Below are positions 16,739-24,192 of a stretch of DNA of 43,383 nt, piece by piece. A model generated the notes under the pieces. That model did no database searches and was not told where the DNA came from. It saw only the letters and a program-made list of their open reading frames with translations. How positions within the stretch are numbered: the stretch's first letter is position 1; every line of letters starts with the position of its first letter. The DNA lies in contig JAGOPP010000004.1 in assembly GCA_017991935.1 (NCBI GenBank), positions 20,474-63,856 on the forward strand, in the 5' to 3' direction. The stretch is from Oscillospiraceae bacterium. GTDB taxonomy: Bacteria; Bacillota; Clostridia; Oscillospirales; Ruminococcaceae. Made by a program: the position numbers and the translations under genes.

Positions 16739-17703
16739 TTAAGCCGCTGACCGAGCCCTCCGAGCTCGACGCGCTCGCGGAGACGGAGCCTGTGCTGGCG
16801 GCGACGGCGGCCTCCTCCGTCGCGGCGTTTCGGGGCGAGCCGGGGCGCCTTTCCTGCTTCGGCGAATACGACGAGACCGGCGCGCTTGTCGCGGCCGCGG
16901 ACCTCACCTCGCGGGACATCCTGCTGCTCTGCGAGCGGAGCGGCCTTTCCGACGAGATGCTGGATTTCTTAAAAAAGATGGCGCCCGCCGGGGAATTTGC
17001 CGGTATCCGCTGCGGCGGAAGGGCGCTCCCGGCGCTCAAGCGGCATTTTACCTTCTGCGAATATCGGGAGCCGGCCATGGCGTGCTCAAGCCTTGCCGCT
17101 CCACCCGCTTCGGATTTTCACGCCGAACCGCCACCGCGCTTTTCCGACGTCCGGGCGCTTTTGGCCGGGGCGGACGGGGAGTCCGGCGAGGAGAATGCCG
17201 TGCTCAAAAAGGATGCCTTTTCTTGCGAGCGGAGAGCGCCGGCTTCGGCGCGCTCAAGCCTTGCCGCGCCGCCTGCTTCGGAGTTTCACGCCGAACCGCC
17301 GCGGCGTTTTTCCGACGTCTGGGCGCTTTTGGCCGAGGCGGACGGGGAATTCTCCAAGGGGGACCCGGAGGCGTGGATGTTGCGGGTCTCGCGCGGCGCG
17401 CGCGGGGGGCAGACCACCGTTTGGGTGATCTACGACGGGGAAAAACCGGCGGCCACCGCCTCCATTTTAGGCAGATGCGGCTCCTGCGGCGTCATCGCGG
17501 GCGTCGCCACGCGGGAGGAATATCGGGGGCGGGGGATGGCCTCCCGCCTCACCTATCTCTGCGCGAAGGAGCTCATCGGCTCGGGGCGGACGGCGTGGCT
17601 CGTCCCCTCCGGGGAACCGTCCGCGCGGCTCTACGAGGCGCTCGGATTTCGGCGGATTTATTTCCAATATTATTGTAAAATCAGGGATGAGGAACCGACA
17701 TGA
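16735..17703 (+). CDS. GNAT family N-acetyltransferase-like protein with an internal 56-residue duplication
   Basis: The 322-residue product ends in a GNAT fold (about residues 225-320) with the acetyl-CoA loop EEYRGRGMASRLT and the closing motif ARLYEALGFRRIYF. The N-terminal 105 residues resemble an additional degenerate GNAT-like half. Between them lies an in-frame tandem duplication: residues about 107-162 and 163-218 share SSLAAPPAS(D/E)FHAEPP and RFSDV-x-ALLA-x-ADGE. The substrate is unknown; the link to two aminopeptidases suggests amino-acid or peptide acetylation, which is inference. Start and stop both overlap neighbours in ATGA arrangements (16735..16738 and 17700..17703). Confidence 0.85.
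   Translation: MIKPLTEPSELDALAETEPVLAATAASSVAAFRGEPGRLSCFGEYDETGALVAAADLTSRDILLLCERSGLSDEMLDFLKKMAPAGEFAGIRCGGRALPALKRHFTFCEYREPAMACSSLAAPPASDFHAEPPPRFSDVRALLAGADGESGEENAVLKKDAFSCERRAPASARSSLAAPPASEFHAEPPRRFSDVWALLAEADGEFSKGDPEAWMLRVSRGARGGQTTVWVIYDGEKPAATASILGRCGSCGVIAGVATREEYRGRGMASRLTYLCAKELIGSGRTAWLVPSGEPSARLYEALGFRRIYFQYYCKIRDEEPT
17055..17372 (+). repeat. In-frame 168-bp tandem duplication inside the GNAT gene
   Basis: About 17055..17204 and 17223..17372 align at a constant offset of 168 bases (56 codons). The best-conserved block runs from CGTGCTCAAGCCTTGCCG (17081) to the codons for ADGE. The two copies have diverged at several bases but keep the frame. Confidence 0.9.
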
Positions 17704-18962
17704 ATTCATTTTTTCCCATTGACGGGGACCTGCTCGCCGCCGCCGCTCAGGCGGAGGCCGACTGCGCCGGCGCCTTTCAGCGGATCGCGGAGACGGAGGA
17801 GCACAACGCGCAGAAGGTGCTCCGCGCCTTCATCGACAACCGGGTCAGCGAATCGCTCTTCGGCGGCAGCACCGGCTACGGCTACGACGACCGCGGCCGC
17901 GAGACCCTCGACCGGGTCTTTGCCGAGATTTTCGGCACCGAGGACGCCCTCGCGCGCCACAACTTCATGAGCGGCACCCACGCCATCTCGACCGCCCTGT
18001 TCGGCGTCCTGCGCCCCGGCGACACGATGGTCTCCCTCTCGGGTGCGCCCTACGACACCCTGCACGACGTCATCCACGGCCGGGGCGTCGGCTCGCTCGA
18101 GGAATTCGGCGTGATTTATAAGGAGCTGCCGCTGCTGCCGGACGGGAGCGTCGATCTTGAGGGCATCCCGGAGGCCGTCAAGGGCGCGAAAATGGCCTAT
18201 CTCCAGCGCTCCCGCGGCTATTCGCTGCGCCCGTCGCTCTCGATCGACGAGATTCGGAAGATTTTCTCCATCGTAAAAGAGGCGAACCCGCGGGCGGTCC
18301 GCGTCGTAGACAACTGCTACGGCGAATTCGTCTGCAAGGAGGAGCCCACCCAGTGCGGCGCGGATCTGGCTGTCGGCTCGCTGATCAAAAACCCCGGCGG
18401 CGGCATTGCGGACACCGGCGGCTACATCGCCGGAACGCACGAATATGTGGAGCTCTGCGCGAACCGGCTCTCGGCCCCGGGCGTGGGCAGGGAGATCGGC
18501 TGCACTTTGGGCGAGCTGCGCCCGATGTACCTCGGCCTCTTTTTCGCGCCGACGGTCACGGCCGCCGCCGTCAAAACCGCCGTCTTCGCGTCCCGCTTCT
18601 TTGAGCTGCTCGGCTACCATGCGACGCCCGATTACCGCGAGCCGCGCACCGACATCATCGAGACGATCGAGCTTGGCGGCAAAGAGGCGCTCTGCGCCTT
18701 CTGCCGCGGCATCCAGAGCGGCTCGCCGATCGACGCTTTCGTCACGCCGGAACCGTGGGCGATGCCCGGCTACGACGATCCGGTCATCATGGCGGCCGGG
18801 GCCTTTCACCTCGGCGCCTCGATCGAGCTCTCCGCGGACGCGCCGCTGCGGGAGCCCTACGCCGTCTGGATGCAGGGAGGGCTCACCTATCCCACGGCGA
18901 AAGCCGGCGTGCTGCTGGCCGCCCAGTCGATGAGAGACGCGGGCGTCCTCAGAAACGGCTGA
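17700..18962 (+). CDS. PLP-dependent methionine gamma-lyase family protein (YnbB/aluminium-resistance type)
   Basis: The 420-residue product belongs to the fold-type I Cys/Met-metabolism-like family often annotated as aluminium resistance protein. Recognisable segments are NRVSESLFGGSTGYGYDDRGRE near the N-terminus (shown here only to its core), NFMSGTHAI, the PLP-lysine region GSLIKNPGGGIADTGGYIAG and APGVGREIGCTLGE. The real reaction of this family is not settled, so the names are by similarity only. The ATG at 17700 overlaps the GNAT stop codon (ATGA). It is the last gene of a four-gene coupled run with two peptidases, which fits amino-acid catabolism, though this is inference. In many Firmicutes this gene sits elsewhere. 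Confidence 0.9.
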   Translation: MNSFFPIDGDLLAAAAQAEADCAGAFQRIAETEEHNAQKVLRAFIDNRVSESLFGGSTGYGYDDRGRETLDRVFAEIFGTEDALARHNFMSGTHAISTALFGVLRPGDTMVSLSGAPYDTLHDVIHGRGVGSLEEFGVIYKELPLLPDGSVDLEGIPEAVKGAKMAYLQRSRGYSLRPSLSIDEIRKIFSIVKEANPRAVRVVDNCYGEFVCKEEPTQCGADLAVGSLIKNPGGGIADTGGYIAGTHEYVELCANRLSAPGVGREIGCTLGELRPMYLGLFFAPTVTAAAVKTAVFASRFFELLGYHATPDYREPRTDIIETIELGGKEALCAFCRGIQSGSPIDAFVTPEPWAMPGYDDPVIMAAGAFHLGASIELSADAPLREPYAVWMQGGLTYPTAKAGVLLAAQSMRDAGVLRNG

Positions 18963-19033
18963 CGAAAAAGGCTTTAGCATGAGGCTTTTTTTCAAATAAA
19001 AACGGCGGCGGGATTTTCCGGCCGCTCCGATAC

Positions 19034-19117
19034 GCACCCGTGGTGGAATGGCAGACACGGCGGTCTTAGGAGCCGCTCCGATTTCGGGTGGGGGTTCAAG
19101 TCCCCCCGGGTGCACCA
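19034..19117 (+). tRNA. tRNA-Leu, anticodon UAG, with encoded CCA
   Basis: The acceptor arms GCACCCG (19034..19040) and CGGGTGC (19107..19113) pair. The anticodon stem GCGGT/GCCGC encloses the loop CTTAGGA, giving anticodon UAG (codon CUA). A long class II variable arm (TCCGATTTCGGG region) and the T arm GGGGG-TTCAAGT-CCCCC follow, and the 3-prime CCA is encoded. Confidence 0.96.
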
Positions 19118-19124
19118 AAAAAAA

Positions 19125-19162
19125 GAAGACGGCCCACCAAAACAGAGGGCCGTCTTCTTTTC
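19125..19162. terminator. Bidirectional terminator between tRNA-Leu and the XRE gene
   Basis: A perfect 11-bp stem (19125..19135 with 19147..19157) has an 11-base loop. The plus strand continues TTTTCG and the minus strand TTTTTTT, so it can end both the tRNA transcript and the convergent XRE gene. Confidence 0.88.
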
Positions 19163-19175
19163 GCTTTAAATTTCT

Positions 19176-19424
19176 CTATTCCATTTCCTGCTCCGAACCA
19201 TCAAACTCCGGCGTGGAAAAAAATTCGCCCAGAGTGATACTGAGGCCGTCGCACAGTTTCTTAACCGTAACGATGGAAATATCCCTGCGCCTCTCGTCCA
19301 GCATGCTGTAAACGGTCGATGGGGTAACGCCTGACAAAGTTGCGAGTTCGTTTGGTTTGATATTTCTCGCCAGACATAGTTCCTTAAATCGGTTTGCAAC
19401 CGTATCCTTGATCGCCAATTCCAT
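19176..19424 (-). CDS. Small XRE-family transcriptional regulator
   Basis: The product of about 82 residues is almost entirely one Cro/C1-type helix-turn-helix: ELATLSGVTPSTVYSML fits helices 2 and 3, followed by ISIVTVKKLCDGLSITLGEFF, the usual closing helix of the domain. The end is a short acidic tail. The start is uncertain: GTG at 19427, ATG at 19424 and TTG at 19418 are all in frame, and GAGGTGA is best spaced for the TTG (protein MAIKDTVANRF...). It diverges from the 44-residue gene at 19524, and two 14-bp direct repeats in the space between are candidate operator sites. Confidence 0.88.
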   Translation of the reverse strand: MELAIKDTVANRFKELCLARNIKPNELATLSGVTPSTVYSMLDERRRDISIVTVKKLCDGLSITLGEFFSTPEFDGSEQEME

Positions 19425-19453
19425 CACCTCAAATAAATACTATCTAAATATTC

Positions 19454-19481
19454 GCTCTTGCGTATACGCTCCTGCGTAAAC
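19454..19481. promoter_or_regulatory. Tandem 14-bp direct repeat, candidate operator of the XRE regulator
   Basis: GCTCTTGCGTATAC (19454..19467) is followed directly by GCTCCTGCGTAAAC (19468..19481), 12 of 14 bases the same. It lies in the divergent intergenic region between the XRE gene and the small gene at 19524. The role is inferred from position only. Confidence 0.4.
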
Positions 19482-19523
19482 CCGAAAACTATGGTATCGT
19501 TTTGAGTAGGAAGTTGATATGGA

Positions 19524-19658
19524 ATGAAAAAAGTTACGCTGACGGCGGACGATTGCCTGTATCAATTTTATCAGAAGGTGGGGGAAAACGCGGGCGGTCT
19601 CGGGCCGGGAGAGGTGATGGCCGACGCCCTTTTTAAGCTCGCGGGGGAGCTTTCGTGA
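19524..19658 (+). CDS. 44-residue conserved-looking small protein
   Basis: The short gene starts at ATG 19524, with AGGAAG about 10 bases upstream, and encodes MKKVTLTADD...GEVMADALFKLAGELS, a compact acidic helical protein with no membrane segment. From memory, similar small proteins with ENAGG and MADALFKLAGELS occur in gut Clostridia; I could not check this. It diverges from the XRE regulator and may be its target. Confidence 0.6.
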   Translation: MKKVTLTADDCLYQFYQKVGENAGGLGPGEVMADALFKLAGELS

Positions 19659-19786
19659 AATGCCATGAACGAAAAAGGCGCAAAAGAAAATAAGACGGAT
19701 AAAACCATTTAAAATCGCCGCACATGCCGCCCGGCAAGACCAAACGCCGGCCGACGCTCCGACCGCGTCTCCATAAAGCCTTTATG

Positions 19787-19822
19787 CGAACAGGCCGCCG
19801 ACTTCTGTCGGCGGCCTGTTCG
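19787..19822. other. Perfect 16-bp inverted repeat (strong hairpin)
   Basis: CGAACAGGCCGCCGAC (19787..19802) pairs perfectly with 19807..19822 around a TTCT loop. There is no U-run on either side. It lies about 87 bases beyond the stop of the minus-strand collagen-like gene and could end that transcript or protect its 3-prime end. The rest of 19659..19908 shows no gene. Confidence 0.8.
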
Positions 19823-19908
19823 CCCGCGTCCCGCGGATAGGAGGACATAGGACTCCGGAGGGCGGCCGTTCCGGCGGATTCCCCGGAATCTTCTTTCCGG
19901 AGAATCGT

Positions 19909-20889
19909 TTAAATTTCGATCAAGCTTAGACCGGCGGATTCCACCTCGACGGAGTCCGGGCATCCCAAAATCAGCGCGAGCCGCGCGGACGCGCAGGAAT
20001 TCGCCGGAACCGAAATCCCCGCGGCGGAGACGGTGAGCACCGGGCTCTGCCGACATAGGGGAAAATAATACGTAAAAAGATTTTTTTCGCGCCCGTTTTC
20101 GAGCAGCCGGAGGCACAGGGACCCCGAGCCGCCCCCCGATCCTGCGGGCTTGAGATTGACAAAAAAGTCGGCGAGATAGCTCTTTCCGGCGGGCAAAATG
20201 ATTTTTGCGCGGTCGGAGGAGAGGTGCACGCAGGAGCAGGGCGAGCGAATCGTCTCGCTCCACGGCAGGGGGCACCCGGATTTCCAGCAGAAGTCCTCCG
20301 CTCCGGAGAAGGCGGCGGCCGAAGGGCGTCCCGCCCATCCGGTCGCGCCGGTGGCTCCGGTGGCGCCGACGGCGCCCGCCTCCCCCTCCGGGCCCGTTGC
20401 TCCGGTTGCTCCGGCCGGGCCCGTTGCGCCGGTCGCCCCTCCGGGCGGCCCCGTGGGGCCGGTGGGCCCGATTGCGCCCGTTTCGCCGGCGGCGCCCGTT
20501 TCGCCCGCCGGGCCGGGCGCGCCGGTCTTTCCGTCCGGCCCGGTGGCTCCGGTCGGACCGGTCGACCCGGTTGGGCCGGTCGCCCCGGTCCCTCCCGCGC
20601 ACGGCGCGCAGAGCACGCCCTCCATTTTGGATTTCAGCAAAAGCTGATTCTGCATGACGCTGTCTAAAAGGCATTTGACGCTCTGATTTACCTCGATGAC
20701 CTCTCCGACCGTCGGGGAGACGCCGGACTGCCCGGGCAGCGTGCCCAGCACGTATTGGAGCTTCTCGCCCTCCGCGTTGATGATATGGCTTAGGCCCAGC
20801 TCCTCCATGGCGATCGAGGCGAGAATCATATTCAGCGCCTCGTCATGGGTGAGCTCCGGGCTGATGGATGGATATGTGGGCTGCGACAT
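19909..20889 (-). CDS. Collagen-like protein with a cysteine-rich C-terminal head
   Basis: The 326-residue protein has three parts. The N-terminal domain (about 1-95; [18 protein letters not shown]..., [21 protein letters not shown]) is shared with the two collagen-like proteins at 23316 and 24193 and is known from spore-surface collagen-like proteins of Gram-positive spore formers. A collagen region of about 30 Gly-X-Y triplets rich in GAT and GPT follows, with one extra Gly after GPP. The C-terminal head (about 190-326) has about eight cysteines and does not resemble the heads of the other two; I do not recognise it. Triplet Thr residues are likely glycosylation sites. It starts 5 bases after the glycosyltransferase stop codon, with GGGAGG inside that gene's end, so the two are co-expressed. 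Confidence 0.9.
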   Translation of the reverse strand: MSQPTYPSISPELTHDEALNMILASIAMEELGLSHIINAEGEKLQYVLGTLPGQSGVSPTVGEVIEVNQSVKCLLDSVMQNQLLLKSKMEGVLCAPCAGGTGATGPTGSTGPTGATGPDGKTGAPGPAGETGAAGETGAIGPTGPTGPPGGATGATGPAGATGATGPEGEAGAVGATGATGATGWAGRPSAAAFSGAEDFCWKSGCPLPWSETIRSPCSCVHLSSDRAKIILPAGKSYLADFFVNLKPAGSGGGSGSLCLRLLENGREKNLFTYYFPLCRQSPVLTVSAAGISVPANSCASARLALILGCPDSVEVESAGLSLIEI

Positions 20890-20894
20890 GGTTG

Positions 20895-21995
20895 TTAGCC
20901 TCCCGCTTGTTCATTGTGTTCGGGTTCCCGTTTCCGGGCGAAATAACGCCTGTTGTACGCCACGGAAGGGGAATCGGGTTTATAAGCGGAAGCGAGTTCG
21001 TTATAATGCTCCGCTTTCTCGGGATCGCCGAGCGCGTCGTAACAGACCGCGCACTCGATCGAGGGGATGTATCCCCAAAAATCCTCCTGACAGAAACCGC
21101 CGTCCTGCTCGGGCTTTCCGAGCCGGAGCGCCAGCTCAAACCAGAAGGCGGCCTGCCGGTAATCGTATTTTTCCTTAAATAAATAACCGAGCTGGCAACA
21201 GATCCCCGCGCGCGGGAGATCGTAGTCGAAGCTCCGCAGCAGGCTGAGGAGCGCGCCCCGCCGATCGCCCAGCGACATCCGGCATTTCGAGAGCTCGCCG
21301 CACGCCGTAATATTGTCCTCTTTCCAGCCGGCCCCGGTATCGAGGAATTCCCGAAACTTTGCCGAGGCGTCCTCGAGCCTGCCGTTGTCCTTTAACTCTC
21401 TCGCGTAATAATAGACGCCGCGCGGGGAGAGCGTCCTGCCCTCCGCGAGCTCTTTTTCGTAGATTCGCAGGTTCCTGCCGCTCTGCCCGGGCCTCTGTTT
21501 CGCGTGGGTCACGCAGATGTCGGACGTGACCGTCTTGCCGCCGGTCTCGAGATACTCGTGCACCGGCTCCCTCCAGCGAAAGCCGCGGCTCCGCTTGACG
21601 AGCCGCTCCCGGTTATAGGAAAAGATCACGCGCCCCTCGGCGTCAAAGCTCGTGTTGTAGCGCATGAGCACCGTGTCGACGTCGGGGGGGAGCGTCTCCT
21701 TGAGCTCCCGCAGCTTGACCGCGTCGTCCGGCAGCAGGATGTCGTCCGCGTCGAGCCAGAGGACATAGTCCATCGAGGCCCGCTCGAACGACGCGTTGCG
21801 GGCGGCCGAAAAATCGTCCACCCATGGAAAATCGAAGATTTTATCCGTAAACCGGGCCGCGATCTCCTTGGTGCGGTCCGTGGAGCCCGTGTCGGCGACG
21901 ACGATCTCATCCACGACGTGCTTGACGGAATTCAGGCACCGCTCCAAGGTGCCCTCCTCATTTTTTACGATCATGCAAAGGCTGATTCTCATCAT
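20895..21995 (-). CDS. GT2 family glycosyltransferase with C-terminal TPR-like region
   Basis: The 366-residue cytosolic protein starts with a GT-A domain of family 2: [31 protein letters not shown] and the metal-binding DAD at 82-84 (LWLDADD). After about residue 215 the sequence is helical and TPR-like ([40 protein letters not shown]). The ATG at 21995 is chosen for GGAGG 6 bases upstream; the longer open frame runs into the divergent promoter space. It is directly followed by a collagen-like gene, an arrangement like SgtA next to bclA3 in Clostridioides difficile, so glycosylation of the collagen Thr residues is the likely role (inference). Confidence 0.9.
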   Translation of the reverse strand: MMRISLCMIVKNEEGTLERCLNSVKHVVDEIVVADTGSTDRTKEIAARFTDKIFDFPWVDDFSAARNASFERASMDYVLWLDADDILLPDDAVKLRELKETLPPDVDTVLMRYNTSFDAEGRVIFSYNRERLVKRSRGFRWREPVHEYLETGGKTVTSDICVTHAKQRPGQSGRNLRIYEKELAEGRTLSPRGVYYYARELKDNGRLEDASAKFREFLDTGAGWKEDNITACGELSKCRMSLGDRRGALLSLLRSFDYDLPRAGICCQLGYLFKEKYDYRQAAFWFELALRLGKPEQDGGFCQEDFWGYIPSIECAVCYDALGDPEKAEHYNELASAYKPDSPSVAYNRRYFARKREPEHNEQAGG

Positions 21996-22100
21996 GTCAA
22001 ACCTCCAAAAAAGGCCCTGATGGACTATTTTATGCGGGAAAAGCGCGGAAGGCCACAGGAAAGCGAGGCTTCCGCACCGCCCCCTTTGCCGCCTCATATA

Positions 22101-23222
22101 ATGGCCATGGAAATGACTTGCGATAGGGGGCTACCAGCTTTGCCGACGATCAGCCTGTGTATGATTGTTCGAAACGAATCGGCCGACATCCGCCGCTGCC
22201 TTGACAGCGCCCGGGGAATCGCGGACGAAATCGTCGTTGTGGACACCGGCTCCACGGACGACACGAAACAAATCTGCTCCGAGTACGGGGCAAAAATTTT
22301 GGACCTCCCGTGGCCCGGCGACTTCGCCGCGGCGAGGAATTTCGGCCTTCGCGAGGCCGTGGGCGACTGGATTCTCTGGCTCGACGCCGACGAGGAATTA
22401 CAGGTACCCGATCTTTCCGCCCTGCGCTCCCGTCTGGAAGCCGCGGAGGATCTGCTCCGTATCAAGATGCTGCATTTCTACGGGCGGGAGCCGGTCGGGG
22501 AGACGCGCGCCTACGTCTCCTTCGCCGCCCGTCTTTTTCGCAACCACGCGGGAATCCGCTTCCGAGGAAAAATCCACGAGCAGCCCGCGCTCCCGGAGGG
22601 GGGACCCCCGGCGCGCGGGGGCGTTTTGCCCTGCCTTAGAATCCTTCACTACGGATACCTCGACGATTCGGGCCGAGACAAAGGCGCCCGCAACGTCCCG
22701 CTGCTCATGGAAGAAAAAGAGGCGGACCCCGAAAACCCGTGGCTCGATTATTTCCTTGCCGCGGAGCTCTGCCGCGCGGGGGACGACGGCGGCGCCTTCG
22801 GCGCGGTCAACCGGTCCGTCGCCGGCTTCTTAAAACAGGGGCGGATGCCCCCGGCGCTCGCGTATAAGCTCAAATATGACATTCTGATCCGGACGCAGAG
22901 CTTCTCGTCGGTGCTTGCCGGCATCGGCAAAGCCATCGCCCTGTATCCGGATTATACGGATCTTCATTTCTACGAGGGAATCGCGCGGATGAGCTTTGAG
23001 AACTATGAGGAGGCGAAGCGTTCCTTCTGCCGCTGTCTGATTCTCGGTCAGTCCAATCCGGAGTACCTGATCCTCTTGGGGACGGGCAGCTTCTTGGCGC
23101 TGTACTACCTCGGTCTATGTTATGAAAAACAAGGGAAATTTGACCGGGCGGCCGAGAGCTACCGTCAGGCGCTCTGTTATGATCCGGATTTCGCGCCGGC
23201 AAAACAAAAGCTCGGGGAATGA
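22101..23222 (+). CDS. GT2 family glycosyltransferase with C-terminal TPR
   Basis: The 373-residue protein parallels the divergent one at 20895: a GT2 domain (ISLCMIVRNESADIRRCL, EIVVVDTGSTDDT, DAD at 95-97 in LWLDADEEL), a middle part with KIHEQPAL and HYGYLDD, and C-terminal TPR repeats, the clearest at LYYLGLCYEKQGKFDRAAESYR. The start is uncertain: ATG 22101 gives the longest product but overlaps a TATAAT string; a TTG at 22140 with GGGGG nine bases upstream would give MPTISLCMIV, closely matching the other enzyme. It precedes two collagen-like genes on the same strand (gaps of 93 and 13 bases) and shares a 105-base divergent control region with its mirror-image partner. Confidence 0.88.
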   Translation: MAMEMTCDRGLPALPTISLCMIVRNESADIRRCLDSARGIADEIVVVDTGSTDDTKQICSEYGAKILDLPWPGDFAAARNFGLREAVGDWILWLDADEELQVPDLSALRSRLEAAEDLLRIKMLHFYGREPVGETRAYVSFAARLFRNHAGIRFRGKIHEQPALPEGGPPARGGVLPCLRILHYGYLDDSGRDKGARNVPLLMEEKEADPENPWLDYFLAAELCRAGDDGGAFGAVNRSVAGFLKQGRMPPALAYKLKYDILIRTQSFSSVLAGIGKAIALYPDYTDLHFYEGIARMSFENYEEAKRSFCRCLILGQSNPEYLILLGTGSFLALYYLGLCYEKQGKFDRAAESYRQALCYDPDFAPAKQKLGE

Positions 23223-23315
23223 GGGCCGGCGCCCCCGCCTCCGGAGATCCGGGGCGCGGCGGGGCGCGGCGTTTCCTTCCCATCATTTTTATGCCATTAA
23301 GGGGGCAACGAATTT

Positions 23316-24179
23316 ATGTCACAACCGACCTTTCCATCGATCAGTCCTCCCTTTACGCGCGAGGACGTCGTCAACCAGATCTTGGCGTCCATCGCGATGG
23401 AGGAACTCAGTCTGAGCCATATCATCAACACGGAGGGTGAAAAACTCCAGTATATCCTCGGGACCCTGCCCGGGATGAGCGGCCCTCCGGCGACCGTCGA
23501 CGACGTGCTCGAGGCCAACGAGAGCGTCCGCACCATGCTCGACAGCGTCGCGCAGAATCAGCTGTTCTTTAAAATGAAAATGCAGAACGCCCTCTCCTCC
23601 TCGGAGCTGACGGGCGCGACCGGAGCGACCGGAGCCACCGGAGCCACCGGGCCCGCCGGCGGCGCGACGGGCGCTGACGGGCCTCCCGGAGCGCCGGGAG
23701 CCGACGGCGCGACCGGCGCGACCGGCGCGACCGGCCCCACCGGCCCCACCGGGCCGGACGGCACGCAGATCACCGCGACGACCGCCTTTGCCGCCAGCAC
23801 CACCGGCGCAAGCGTCACGGTCGCCCTTACGGGGACCCTCGTCCCGCTGCCGAACAGCCAGATCCTGCCCGCGGGGATCACCATAAACGGGGCGAACGAC
23901 ACGTTTACGGTCGCCGACGCGGGGCGCTACCGGATCTCCTACCACGTCAACACCTTGGCCGCCGTGGCCATGGGGACCCGGGTCCAGATCAACGGAAACC
24001 CCAGCGTCCCTTCGAGCATCCTTCCGCTGCTCAGCCTCTCCGGTTTCTCCAACGAGATCTTGGTCGACCTCCCGGCGAACAGCGCCGTCAGTTTGCAGCT
24101 GTATGGGCTGATCAACGTCTCCGTAACCCTGCTTCCCGATTCGGTGGGCGCCTCGCTGATGATCATGCGGTTGAGTTAG
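23316..24179 (+). CDS. Collagen-like protein with BclA-type C-terminal domain
   Basis: The 287-residue protein has the same N-terminal domain as the other two collagen-like proteins (about 1-95), a short collagen region of about 16 Gly-X-Y triplets (GAT repeats, [12 protein letters not shown]) with one extra Gly after the fifth triplet, and a C-terminal head of about 130 residues with the jelly-roll pattern of the BclA C-terminal/TNF-like fold ([24 protein letters not shown]). Such proteins form trimers on the spore surface or exosporium. The ATG at 23316 follows GGGGGCAACG. The spore-surface location is inference from the family. Confidence 0.92.
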   Translation: MSQPTFPSISPPFTREDVVNQILASIAMEELSLSHIINTEGEKLQYILGTLPGMSGPPATVDDVLEANESVRTMLDSVAQNQLFFKMKMQNALSSSELTGATGATGATGATGPAGGATGADGPPGAPGADGATGATGATGPTGPTGPDGTQITATTAFAASTTGASVTVALTGTLVPLPNSQILPAGITINGANDTFTVADAGRYRISYHVNTLAAVAMGTRVQINGNPSVPSSILPLLSLSGFSNEILVDLPANSAVSLQLYGLINVSVTLLPDSVGASLMIMRLS

Positions 24180-24192
24180 GAGGGAGAAGAAT

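Noticed and set aside
17706..19118. 470-codon minus-strand open frame ending beyond the tRNA
   Set aside because: It overlaps the PLP enzyme gene and tRNA-Leu in antisense and shows no protein-like motif.
20343..20602. Collagen-coding repeats as a CRISPR or non-coding satellite
   Set aside because: The repeats are triplet-based, in frame and encode Gly-X-Y; there are no spacers of constant length.
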